Of a DNA stretch of 10,194 nt, positions 1 through 6,276 are shown in pieces (position 1 is the first letter of the stretch; every line of letters begins with the position of its first letter). The stretch comes from Elusimicrobiota bacterium (GTDB lineage: Bacteria; Elusimicrobiota; Elusimicrobia; 2-02-FULL-39-32), in the NCBI GenBank assembly GCA_023249715.1, contig JAHFCA010000036.1, positions 1-10,194 of the forward strand. Direction: 5' to 3'. Made by a program: the position numbers and the translations under genes. The notes beneath the pieces were generated by a model that saw nothing but the letters and a program-made list of their open reading frames with translations, had not been told where the DNA came from and did not search any database.

Positions 1-541
1 GAGTAACTCCTAGACTGGTCGCCACAAACGGAACCGCGGGAAGAGAGATATTTTTAGCTAAAGTGAGGTCAAAACCAGCCAAATAATTGAATTCAACGGG
101 GATCCAGAGCAGTAAAACAGCGAGAATCATTTTCCAGCCCTTGTTGAAAGGGGATTGGGACAAAACCCATATGGGAAGTATGAGGTAAAGAATAATGACA
201 AGAAAAAGAGAACCCTTGAAATTTGACCAAAAAACGCTAATCATACTATATAGGAGAATCCCATAAAAAGAGTACCCATATTTTTTCCATACGGAATTGT
301 GCGACCAATGCTCCAGAGAAGTAGTGATTGTTTTTGAACTTAAAAGAATGGCTGGGCTTAAAGCCAGAATAAAAGGTAAAAAAGCTTTTTGAAATTCAAA
401 ACTCCAAAAGGGAAAGGGTGTATAAAATTTGAGTAAAAATAGACTCACCAGCGCCAGGGTTATTAAGAGAAAAAAAGTTGTCTTAAATTCTCTATCCCGG
501 AAGGCAAGTTTTATAGAAGTGACAGTAGAGTTTTCAGCCAT
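1..541 (-). CDS. Partial multi-pass membrane protein, possible CPBP-family intramembrane protease (N-terminal part)
   Basis: An open frame enters at ATG 541-539 and runs off the left edge without a stop (180 codons visible). An in-frame TAA lies two codons before the ATG, so this is the first possible ATG. The product starts MAENSTVTSIKLAF and is strongly hydrophobic, with likely membrane helices near residues 22-38, 53-68, 90-106, 111-127 and 137-150. The segment around 143-154 (LLLWIPVEFNYL) resembles, from memory, a conserved stretch found before the catalytic motifs in CPBP/Abi proteins of deltaproteobacteria. The motifs themselves (EExxxR, FxxxH, HxxxN/D) would lie outside the window, so the family call is inference. 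No clear Shine-Dalgarno precedes the ATG; an AT-rich TATAAA lies only 5 nt upstream. It diverges from, and overlaps, the neighbouring rightward membrane gene. Confidence 0.6.
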   Translation of the reverse strand, partial: MAENSTVTSIKLAFRDREFKTTFFLLITLALVSLFLLKFYTPFPFWSFEFQKAFLPFILALSPAILLSSKTITTSLEHWSHNSVWKKYGYSFYGILLYSMISVFWSNFKGSLFLVIILYLILPIWVLSQSPFNKGWKMILAVLLLWIPVEFNYLAGFDLTLAKNISLPAVPFVATSLGVT

Positions 542-1124
542 ACTTTTTTATATTTGGATCATAGAAAGAAATTCCCCAGAATGGTTCCGAATCGCATTCT
601 TTTGGCTGATTTGCGTGGGGTTCCCATTGATCTCAATATGGAAGCATCAAAAGATTCTCCCTGAGTTTAGTCTGGACTACCGCTTTTTTACCCAAGGGCT
701 ACGAGAAATCTTTTGGTTTACTTTAACCGCCACGGTTCTGTTGGTACTCACTGCTGTAGCAACAAAAGGTTTCAATTACGATGGACAGTTTCTCACACGA
801 CTTCCGGAATATTATTTTTGGTCCTTTCTTCAACAAATGGGTCTTCAAACTTTTTTAACCAGTCGTCTTCAAAAAATATATAAAAAACCCTTTCTCACTT
901 CGGCAGTATGCGCTACTTTATTCGCGCTGTTACACTGGCCCAATATCACCTTAGTTCTGCTTAGCTGGCTAGGAGGTTACTTTTGGTCATACTCGTTCCA
1001 ACGAACCCCCAACCTTTACGCTCTTAGCCTGTCTCATGGGTGGCTTGCGGTAACTGCTCTGTACTGCCTGCCACCGTCTTGGCTGCATGGATTAAGGATT
1101 GGTCCGGGTTATTTTAATTTTTAA
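519..1124 (+). CDS. CPBP/Abi-family membrane protein with degenerate catalytic motif
   Basis: The frame is open from TTG 429 to TAA 1122-1124. I prefer GTG 519 because TTG 429 would put 113 nt antisense to the divergent gene, whose first transmembrane helix is coded there. Neither start has a strong Shine-Dalgarno (weak AAAGGG before 429, GGAAGG about 14 nt before 519). The protein has several hydrophobic helices. Numbered from TTG 429, the three CPBP landmarks fall at 135-146 (LQQMGLQTFLTSRL), 165-172 (FALLHWPN, the FxxxH motif with H169) and 203 (LSHGW). It ends HGLRIGPGYFNF. The family's metal-binding glutamates of EExxxR are glutamines here (QQxxxQ), so classical glutamic/metalloprotease activity is doubtful. 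I recall Q-rich versions in other uncharacterised members, so this may be a genuine subfamily. The last 33 nt overlap convergently with the small membrane gene downstream. Confidence 0.72.
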   Translation: MTVEFSAILFYIWIIERNSPEWFRIAFFWLICVGFPLISIWKHQKILPEFSLDYRFFTQGLREIFWFTLTATVLLVLTAVATKGFNYDGQFLTRLPEYYFWSFLQQMGLQTFLTSRLQKIYKKPFLTSAVCATLFALLHWPNITLVLLSWLGGYFWSYSFQRTPNLYALSLSHGWLAVTALYCLPPSWLHGLRIGPGYFNF

Positions 1125-1406
1125 CCGAGATGTATCCTCTTCCATAATGACATCCAGCGTTGCGCGGAAAGCGCCAAATATCACCAGAAGCCAACCTAGG
1201 ATTTGAGAGACTGTGCCCCCTACCCTTCCTATCTGCGCTAAGAAATCGACCCTCATAGGGCCCAGACCAAAGGCAGCGGCTAGAAGGAAGAACAATCCCC
1301 CTACTCCTACCATGTCATACGGTTTTTTGTGGATTTCGTAGCCAGCGTATTTTGCGAAGAGCGGAGCTGAAAGACAGGCGATGGCTAGGATTATTGTTTC
1401 GTACAT
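1092..1406 (-). CDS. Small three-helix hypothetical membrane protein
   Basis: This 104-residue protein starts at ATG 1406-1404 (MYETIILAIACL). I do not recognise a family. Hydrophobic stretches at about 4-21, 33-50 and 62-85 suggest three membrane helices, joined by a short charged loop (YEIHKKPYD, about 23-31) and a second polar loop (MRVDFLAQIGR). The tail is charged (MEEDTSRLKIKITRTNP). The start is supported by a purine-rich AAGGGGG (1416-1422) 9 nt before ATG and by a sigma-70-like promoter just upstream. Its 3' end overlaps the convergent CPBP-like gene by 33 nt, with no hairpin terminator between them. It may be co-transcribed with the helicase gene or use its own promoter. Rows inside it count about 50% G+C, nearer to the helicase than to the CPBP-like gene. 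Confidence 0.65.
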   Translation of the reverse strand: MYETIILAIACLSAPLFAKYAGYEIHKKPYDMVGVGGLFFLLAAAFGLGPMRVDFLAQIGRVGGTVSQILGWLLVIFGAFRATLDVIMEEDTSRLKIKITRTNP

Positions 1407-1426
1407 ATCCCCTCACCCCCTTCACA

Positions 1427-1507
1427 TTAAGTATAGTTCCATAATGGGGAATCTTCAAGGTAGGTGAATATTGGATCTTTAAGTTTTTTATTAATACTAC
1501 CCTTCAT
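1427..1507 (-). CDS. Possible 26-residue small protein downstream of pif1
   Basis: Seventeen nucleotides after the helicase stop codon is an ATG (1507-1505) preceded by AGGAGA, with 9 nt between AGGAG and the start. The frame runs 26 codons to TAA (1429-1427). The peptide begins MKGSINKKLKDPIF and ends SPLWNYT. It is hydrophilic, with a basic N-terminal half and an acidic/aromatic end, and has no membrane segment. The next gene starts 20 nt further on, so spacing fits an operon pif1 > small ORF > membrane protein. The ribosome site is as good as any in the window except that of spoVG. I recognise no family. Chance is a real alternative at this length, and the promoter-like boxes at 1430-1458 compete for the same bases. 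Confidence 0.35.
   Translation of the reverse strand: MKGSINKKLKDPIFTYLEDSPLWNYT
1430..1458 (-). promoter_or_regulatory. Putative sigma-70 promoter for the small membrane gene
   Basis: Read on the minus strand: a -35 box TTGAAG (1458-1453, 4 of 6 to consensus), a spacer of exactly 17 nt, and a -10 box TATACT (1435-1430, 5 of 6). A start near 1423 would give a leader of about 17 nt carrying the AAGGGGG ribosome site. The promoter lies inside the possible 26-codon ORF, so both may not be real. It is a by-eye match without experimental support. Confidence 0.45.
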
Positions 1508-1524
1508 AGTAATTTTCTCCTAGT

Positions 1525-3087
1525 TCACTCCTTTTCCACCACTTTCATCTCCAAAATTCGGTCCACGCGAAAAACGCGTTCGTCTTTGCGTTTTAGACAA
1601 TACGCCTGCAAGCCCGTGAAAGGTTTTCCCAGATATTCCATTCGCGCGACTTCGCGCGGGATAATGGTGCGTTCTGTTTTGTCGTCGGATGCCTTTAAAT
1701 AAACAATCTCTAACTGTGATTCATTCTCAATCGCTCTCTGAATCAGCTCCAGTTTCCGGGCCAGAGGCATCCTCTGTTCGGAATCTCGGTACTGGTGGCC
1801 TGTCATAAAACGGACGATTCGCCAATCCGTCCAAATGTGCGCCTTTTGCACCGGCTTCACGAGAGTCATCCCTTCCAACGATGTGCATCGGCTTAGCGCC
1901 ACATAAGTTTGTCCGTGCGCGAAGGCCCCTCGCCCCATGTCGATCACCACATGGTCGAATGTTTTCCCTTGGCTCTTGTGGATGGTCACCGCCCAAGCGA
2001 GTTTTAAAGGGTACTGCTGGAACACCCCCAAATTTTCCGTCTCTATCAATTGTGTCTCGCTGTTGAATGTAAAATGAAATATATCCCAAGTGTGCCGTTG
2101 GACCTCTTCTACGCACCCGCTGGAAAGCTGTACCTGAATAACATCTTCGCCCGTCTCTTTGTCGCGCTTCACTGTTTTTACTCTTCCTAGAGTTCCATTC
2201 ACCCAACGCCCAACGGAATCGTTGTTTAAAAACATCACCTGCGCGCCCTCCGCGAGCTGTAAAGTTTCATCCGCGGGATAAGCATGTCCTTCAAACCTGC
2301 CAGAAATTTGAGCAGAGTAAAGGTGAACATGGCTTTTAAGATGGCTTAGGCGCTCTGCGTTAATTTCCAAAGCCATGGCATTGGTCGGAGTGAGATGGAC
2401 GGTATAGCCTGTCTTTATAGAGAGGGAAGTCTTGGCGTTGACCCTCGCGTTCAACATCCTGAGCTGATCGTCAGTAACTGTGTTGTTACGAATAGAGTTT
2501 AGCAGTTCAATAAAACAGGGGTCCTTCTGACGATAAATTTTCTCTAACTCTATCATCTCCATTGGGTGATTGCGAAAGACCCGCGCATCAAAAAAGTAGG
2601 GGCTCTCATACCGCGTTTCAAAAATAGTTTTTTCTCTGGAAGTAACCACAGGCGGAAGTTGGTATAGATCTCCAATTAAAACCATTTGCGCTCCGCCGAA
2701 CGGGAGCGCGGACGATTTCGCATTTAAACGCAAGAACCGGTCAACAATGTCCAGCAGATCGGCTCGAACCATGGAGATTTCGTCGATGATAATGGTGTCT
2801 ATCTCTTTGTAGAGGGAACTTCTGCGCCCTTTTAATTTTTTGATTTTTTCAAGCGTGATGTCGGGTTTGAAGCGGAAAAAGGAGTGGATGGTTTCGCCTT
2901 CAACGTTTAGCGCGGCAACGCCCGTGGGAGCCAGCACGGCAACTTTACGCTCTGTATGGCCCCTAAAATAATTAAGAAATGTGGATTTCCCTGTTCCAGC
3001 TTTGCCGGTAATAAATAGATTTTTTCGGGACTCTATCGCCTCTAACGCTTTTTGGAATTGACTATTAATCTCAATGGAAGAATTCAT
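1525..3087 (-). CDS. pif1: Pif1-like SF1B DNA helicase with C-terminal WYL domain
   Basis: This 520-residue ATP-dependent 5'-to-3' helicase of the Pif1/RecD-like SF1B group would act on forked, R-loop or G-quadruplex DNA in the cytoplasm. Motifs in order: Walker A GKAGTGKS (28-35), motif Ia APTGVAA (53-59), Walker B IDEISM (101-106), motif III GDLYQLPPV (139-147, Q143), YRQ (185-187), IHKSQGKTFD (369-378) and motif VI VALSRC (396-401, R400). After about 455 comes a WYL-type module: IVYL, R473, P477, LQAYC (493-497), then R504-x-FRVDR. A similar Pif1-WYL protein is known from Thermotoga elfii, where the WYL domain binds single-stranded DNA. The ATG at 3087 has only an abutting AGCAGG, so the start is less certain than the rest. 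Three hand-counted rows inside it give 50, 52 and 58% G+C, above most of the window, which may mean acquisition. No terminator is visible after the stop. Confidence 0.88.
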   Translation of the reverse strand: MNSSIEINSQFQKALEAIESRKNLFITGKAGTGKSTFLNYFRGHTERKVAVLAPTGVAALNVEGETIHSFFRFKPDITLEKIKKLKGRRSSLYKEIDTIIIDEISMVRADLLDIVDRFLRLNAKSSALPFGGAQMVLIGDLYQLPPVVTSREKTIFETRYESPYFFDARVFRNHPMEMIELEKIYRQKDPCFIELLNSIRNNTVTDDQLRMLNARVNAKTSLSIKTGYTVHLTPTNAMALEINAERLSHLKSHVHLYSAQISGRFEGHAYPADETLQLAEGAQVMFLNNDSVGRWVNGTLGRVKTVKRDKETGEDVIQVQLSSGCVEEVQRHTWDIFHFTFNSETQLIETENLGVFQQYPLKLAWAVTIHKSQGKTFDHVVIDMGRGAFAHGQTYVALSRCTSLEGMTLVKPVQKAHIWTDWRIVRFMTGHQYRDSEQRMPLARKLELIQRAIENESQLEIVYLKASDDKTERTIIPREVARMEYLGKPFTGLQAYCLKRKDERVFRVDRILEMKVVEKE

Positions 3088-3235
3088 CCTGCTTTTTGCA
3101 GCGCTCCTACGCAGCCTGGCGGCCTCGCTTTATCTGCCTCTGGCAGCGCTCGGCTCGCCTTCAACTCCCTTATTCTTTTGGAAAACAAGTATGTTGATCT
3201 CAACTGATCTGCTCCGGTTAGATTATAAAATAGAG
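3088..3235. other. Intergenic spacer with GC-rich segment and 9-bp direct repeat
   Basis: This is 148 nt between the helicase start and tRNA-Glu. The part next to the tRNA (3166-3235) is AT-rich and contains TATAAT on the minus strand (3227-3222), but with no -35 box at a useful distance. The part next to pif1 (3095-3165) is strikingly GC-rich, with the 9-mer GCAGCGCTC at 3098-3106 and again at 3143-3151 (45 nt apart, each holding the palindrome AGCGCT), plus small inverted pieces such as GCC-AGA-GGC. It may be a leader with structure, a repeat-element remnant or an integration scar. I see no terminator with a T-run and no clear promoter for pif1. Confidence 0.35.
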
Positions 3236-3307
3236 CGCGCCCAACGGGAGTTGAACCCGTGCTACAGCCTTGAAAGGGCTGTGACCTAACCGCTAGTCTA
3301 TGGGCGC
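3236..3307 (-). tRNA. tRNA-Glu (anticodon UUC)
   Basis: It folds into a full cloverleaf on the minus strand: acceptor GCGCCCA/TGGGCGC (7 of 7 pairs), D stem GACT/GGTC with loop AGCGGTTA, anticodon stem CAGCC/GGCTG with loop CTTTCAA (anticodon TTC, so GAA/GAG, glutamate), variable TAGC, T stem ACGGG/CCCGT with loop TTCAACT. The discriminator is G (3236); the next bases are CTC, so CCA is added post-transcriptionally. It lies directly behind murC on the same strand, and its first 15 nt are also the last four codons and stop of murC. It must therefore be processed from the murC operon transcript unless a promoter lies inside murC. Confidence 0.96.
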
Positions 3308-4654
3308 GAAAAGGGACTGGCCGACTTTCCAAACATCGCCGGCGCCAAGGGTAAGGAAAATGGTATTTGCGGCAATTTTATCTTTCAAATCGAGTGTATT
3401 GCTCCCGTTTAAGAGTTGGGCCTCTTTGCCTTGTTCCTGTAAAAGAAGCGCCAAATCTTGCGAGGATACTCCCGGGATGGCCTTTTCTCCTGCAGGGTAG
3501 ATTGGCAAAAGCAGGACTTCATCCGCATGGGAAAAAGACTGGCTAAAATCTTTCAATAAGTTTTTTGTCCGACTATATCGGTGCGGCTGAAATAGTACCA
3601 CCACTCTTTTGCCGGGAAACTTTTCTCTTACGGCTGCCAGTGTAGCCTTAATTTCCGTAGGGTGGTGGCCATAATCGTCCACCCAAATGGCCCCGTTCTT
3701 TTCTGCTTTTATTTCTAACCGACGCGCTACAGACTCAAACTCTAACAAAGAACGTGCTATTGTATCAAATGGAATTTTAAGTTCCAATGCTGTGGCAGCG
3801 GCTGCCAACGCATTTAAAACATTATGCCGGCCAGAAATTTTTAACTTTATTGTTCCCAGAATACGATCGTGCGACATTAGCTGAAATTCATTGCCCGCGG
3901 GACCGCTCGATAAATTTTGTACCCAATAATCCCCTTGGCAACCCAAACCATAAGTAACAAAACGCCGATTTAAGGAGGGAAGGATAGAAGAAACTCCAGG
4001 ATCCTCTGCGCACACGATAGCGCACCCATAAAAGGGAACCCGGTTGGCGAATGTGGAAAAAGCTTTCTTTAAATTTTCCACTGTTCCGTGATAATCTAAA
4101 TGATCGTTATCAATATTGGTGATAATGGCTAATGTGGGAGAAAGTTTTAAAAAAGAGCCGTCCGACTCATCGGCTTCCGCCACTAAATAGGGACCCTGCC
4201 CCAAACGCGCTCCCGTTTGAATGTGATGCACTTTACCCCCAATAATAAAGGTTGGATCTAAACCACTCCCCTGTAAAATGGAAGCGACCATAGAGGTAGT
4301 GGTTGTTTTTCCATGAGTTCCCGCCACGGCAATGGTATACTTAAGACGAGCGAGCTCCGCCAGCATTTCAATTCGAGGAATCACCGGAATCTTGTTTTTA
4401 TGAGCTAAGAGAACCTCGGGATTATCCCTATGGACAGCGGTAGAAGTAACCACAACCTGGGCATTCCCCACATTGCTTTCTTTGTGGCCATAATGAATAG
4501 AAGCCCCTAAAGAGATAAGGCGTTCAGTCACATCGGTGCTTTTTAAATCGGAGCCAGTAACGGTATACCCTAAATTCAAAAGAACTTCGGCAATTCCGGA
4601 CATGCCCGACCCACCGATTCCCACAAAATGAATCTGCTGAATAGTTTTAAACAT
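3293..4654 (-). CDS. murC: UDP-N-acetylmuramate--L-alanine ligase MurC
   Basis: MurC joins L-alanine to UDP-MurNAc using ATP, the first step of the peptidoglycan stem peptide, in the cytoplasm. The 453 residues are normal length and all three Mur-ligase domains are present: N-terminal Rossmann HFVGIGGSGMSG (9-20), ATP P-loop AGTHGKTTTT (111-120), EADESDGSF (160-168), NIDNDHLDYHG (180-190), SGRHNVLNALAA (274-285), and in the C-terminal domain DDYGHHPTEI (326-335), FQPHRYSRT (355-363) and TLGAGDVWKVG (435-445). Start ATG 4654 lies 3 nt after the rlmI-like stop, with AGGT about 10 nt upstream. It stands apart from any division/cell-wall cluster seen here. Its last codons (A450 P451 I452 D453, TAG) are inside tRNA-Glu, so the stop cannot be moved by choosing another start. 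Confidence 0.97.
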   Translation of the reverse strand: MFKTIQQIHFVGIGGSGMSGIAEVLLNLGYTVTGSDLKSTDVTERLISLGASIHYGHKESNVGNAQVVVTSTAVHRDNPEVLLAHKNKIPVIPRIEMLAELARLKYTIAVAGTHGKTTTTSMVASILQGSGLDPTFIIGGKVHHIQTGARLGQGPYLVAEADESDGSFLKLSPTLAIITNIDNDHLDYHGTVENLKKAFSTFANRVPFYGCAIVCAEDPGVSSILPSLNRRFVTYGLGCQGDYWVQNLSSGPAGNEFQLMSHDRILGTIKLKISGRHNVLNALAAAATALELKIPFDTIARSLLEFESVARRLEIKAEKNGAIWVDDYGHHPTEIKATLAAVREKFPGKRVVVLFQPHRYSRTKNLLKDFSQSFSHADEVLLLPIYPAGEKAIPGVSSQDLALLLQEQGKEAQLLNGSNTLDLKDKIAANTIFLTLGAGDVWKVGQSLFAPID

Positions 4655-4657
4655 AAG

Positions 4658-5851
4658 TTAATCTACCTGTACAATAGCGCATTTTAGATATTCTGTTTCA
4701 GGCATGGAAAGAAGAATGGGATGATCCCTACACTGACCACGCATTTCCAAAAGCTTTAGTTGCTTTTCCGCTCCCCCTCCAGCTTCCCGCAAAACTTCCA
4801 TGAAATTTTCCCGGGAAATATGGTGAGAACAAGAAGAGCTTATTAATACTCCGCCCCTTTCTAGAAGTGAAAGGGCTAACTGATTTAACTGTTTGTACTT
4901 CCGGAGCGCCGCGAACAAGTTTTTTTTCGACTTCGCCAACGCCGGCGGATCTAGCACAATTATATCAAATTTACGATTTTCCTTTTTGAGAGATTCCAAA
5001 GCTAAAAAAACATCTTCATGCCTAATTTGGGCTTTAAATCCATTGGAAAGAAAATTTTTTTCCAATAAACGGCAGGCGTTTAAAGAAGATTCCACGCACG
5101 TTACCTCTTTTGCCTGTGACGCCGCCGCATAGATTCCAAAACCGCCCACATAGGCATAACAATCTAATACCGTCTTGCCCTGGGCATACAGGTTTAGCCG
5201 CTCTCTGTTTTCCTTTTGATCCAAAAAGAAACCCGATTTTTGTCCTCCAATCGGGTCGATATAAAAAGTTAGTTTTTTTCCATTAAATGTCTGTGTCATA
5301 GGGATAGGAACATCCATTTTGCCTTCAACTATTTCGACCTCTTCTTTTAAATTTTCCAGAGAGCGTAACGGACTATCGTTCTTTTTAAGAATAGACTGTA
5401 CCGTAAAATTCTCTTTTAGCGCAGAATATATAGACGGCAACATCATGTCCATTCCCAGACAATAAGACTGCACCACAAAGTTATTTTCATATTTATCGAT
5501 AATAAGACCGGGTAAAAAGTCGGACTCCCCAAAAACTAGGCGATAGGAACTTTCTTGCGGATAAAGCCACTCTCGAAACTGTTTCGCTTTAGCTATTCTT
5601 TGAATAAAGAAAGAAGCATTCATTGCTTGGTCTTGGCGGGTTAAAATGCGAACAGAAATGAGAGAATGAGGATTATAGAATCCGCGCCCTAAAAACTTTT
5701 GCTGGTGAGAAAAGATGTCGACAATAGAACCGGGTTGAGCTCCAGTCTCTATCCTTGCAATTTCATTGGAAAACAACCAAAGATGTCCGGCTAGAATTCG
5801 TTTTTCTTCGTGGGATTTAAGAACAACTTTTTGGAAATTGGCGCCTGTCAC
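4658..5851 (-). CDS. rlmI: RlmI/RlmK-family 23S rRNA (cytosine-C5) methyltransferase
   Basis: This 397-residue class I SAM-dependent RNA methyltransferase matches the RlmI layout: an N-terminal PUA-like domain (about 8-75, including GHLWLFSNEI at 22-31), a middle domain, and a Rossmann methyltransferase domain from about 190. Visible motifs are QKSGFFLDQ (204-212), the SAM-binding VLDCYAYVGGFGIYA (228-242), LDPPALAKSK (300-309) and SSSCSHH (338-344), with C341 as the likely nucleophile. E. coli RlmI makes m5C1962 in 23S rRNA; the exact target here is inferred. The start is GTG 5851-5849, sharing its G with the TAG stop of the upstream gene (TAGTG), a 1-nt overlap typical of translational coupling. 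It is followed after 3 nt by murC. Confidence 0.88.
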   Translation of the reverse strand: MTGANFQKVVLKSHEEKRILAGHLWLFSNEIARIETGAQPGSIVDIFSHQQKFLGRGFYNPHSLISVRILTRQDQAMNASFFIQRIAKAKQFREWLYPQESSYRLVFGESDFLPGLIIDKYENNFVVQSYCLGMDMMLPSIYSALKENFTVQSILKKNDSPLRSLENLKEEVEIVEGKMDVPIPMTQTFNGKKLTFYIDPIGGQKSGFFLDQKENRERLNLYAQGKTVLDCYAYVGGFGIYAAASQAKEVTCVESSLNACRLLEKNFLSNGFKAQIRHEDVFLALESLKKENRKFDIIVLDPPALAKSKKNLFAALRKYKQLNQLALSLLERGGVLISSSCSHHISRENFMEVLREAGGGAEKQLKLLEMRGQCRDHPILLSMPETEYLKCAIVQVD

Positions 5852-6222
5852 TAATTTTCTCGGATATAGGTGGCGCCACCCTCAGGAGTTTCCCAAACAG
5901 TAACGGAATGGATGGGAACGTTTGGAACAGATTTAAGAAATTCTTGAAAAATCCAGCGGGCTATATTCTCGGAGGAGGGATTGATTTGATGAAAGGGAGG
6001 GACTTCATTAATATTCTTGTAGTCAATTTCCTTAAGAATTTTCTCTAAGAACGCTTGCATTTCCACAAAATCGACTAAATACTCTTCGGGATGAACTAAC
6101 TGTTCCCCCTGAAACGCCACCTGCACCTTCCAGTTGTGCCCATGGAGCGGTTCATCTTTACCTTTATATTGGCGCAAAAAATGGGCGCTAGAAAAATTTC
6201 TTTCTATCTTTACTGTATACAT
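5851..6222 (-). CDS. COG0720 6-pyruvoyl-tetrahydropterin synthase/QueD-like, PTPS-III type
   Basis: This 123-residue enzyme of the T-fold PTPS/QueD family probably converts dihydroneopterin triphosphate. Zinc ligands are H14 (SSAHF), H27 and H29 (LHGHNW); INPSSENIARWIF (80-92) and WETPEGGATY (110-119) are typical of the family. The queuosine enzyme QueD has CxxxHGH, with a catalytic cysteine at the position that is D23 here. Instead the sequence has E24 in ExxHGH, the hallmark of PTPS-III, which makes 6-hydroxymethyl-dihydropterin for folate and can replace FolB. The usual DH pair is D67-Y68, so the histidine is also changed. I therefore leave the symbol empty rather than call it queD. Start ATG 6222 has AGGAAG (6236-6231) 8 nt upstream. 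It heads a unit with the rlmI-like gene, murC and tRNA-Glu. Confidence 0.85.
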   Translation of the reverse strand: MYTVKIERNFSSAHFLRQYKGKDEPLHGHNWKVQVAFQGEQLVHPEEYLVDFVEMQAFLEKILKEIDYKNINEVPPFHQINPSSENIARWIFQEFLKSVPNVPIHSVTVWETPEGGATYIREN

Positions 6223-6256
6223 AAGATTGACTTCCTATTCTACCAAAAAGTAGATT

Positions 6257-6265
6257 TGATATAAT
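6257..6265 (+). promoter_or_regulatory. Extended -10 promoter in the divergent region, driving rimI
   Basis: The 54-nt gap between divergent genes holds T-G-A-TATAAT (6257-6265), a perfect -10 hexamer with the TGn extension that can work without a -35 box. Transcription would begin near 6272, about 5 nt before the rimI ATG, so the mRNA would be nearly leaderless. TTGACT at 6227-6232 is 27 nt away, too far to serve as -35. A 5-bp inverted repeat TCTAC-N6-GTAGA (6239-6254) sits just upstream and could be an operator. No equally good minus-strand promoter is visible for the divergent gene. Confidence 0.6.
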
Positions 6266-6276
6266 ACTCTAGAATC

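Noticed and set aside
1090..1130. Second attachment site matching the tRNA-Glu 3' end, which would prove an integrated island
   Set aside because: Only a short ccgggtt resemblance is present; no convincing direct repeat and no integrase.
1727..2206. 159-codon minus-strand frame inside the helicase gene
   Set aside because: Out-of-frame shadow of pif1; its Arg/Gly-rich composition has no domain, while the helicase frame shows every expected motif.
3190..3205. Possible terminator hairpin (GTTG-ATCT-CAAC) after tRNA-Glu
   Set aside because: Only a 4-bp stem with no following T-run on the minus strand.
3084..3332. 82-codon minus-strand frame across tRNA-Glu and the GC-rich spacer
   Set aside because: It reads straight through the tRNA and has no recognisable content.
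5851..6222. Naming this gene queD with confidence
   Set aside because: The CxxxHGH cysteine is missing and ExxHGH points to a PTPS-III role instead.
6227..6232. TTGACT as -35 box for the rimI promoter
   Set aside because: The spacer to TATAAT at 6260 is 27 nt, far beyond the 16-18 nt range; the extended -10 explains the promoter better.
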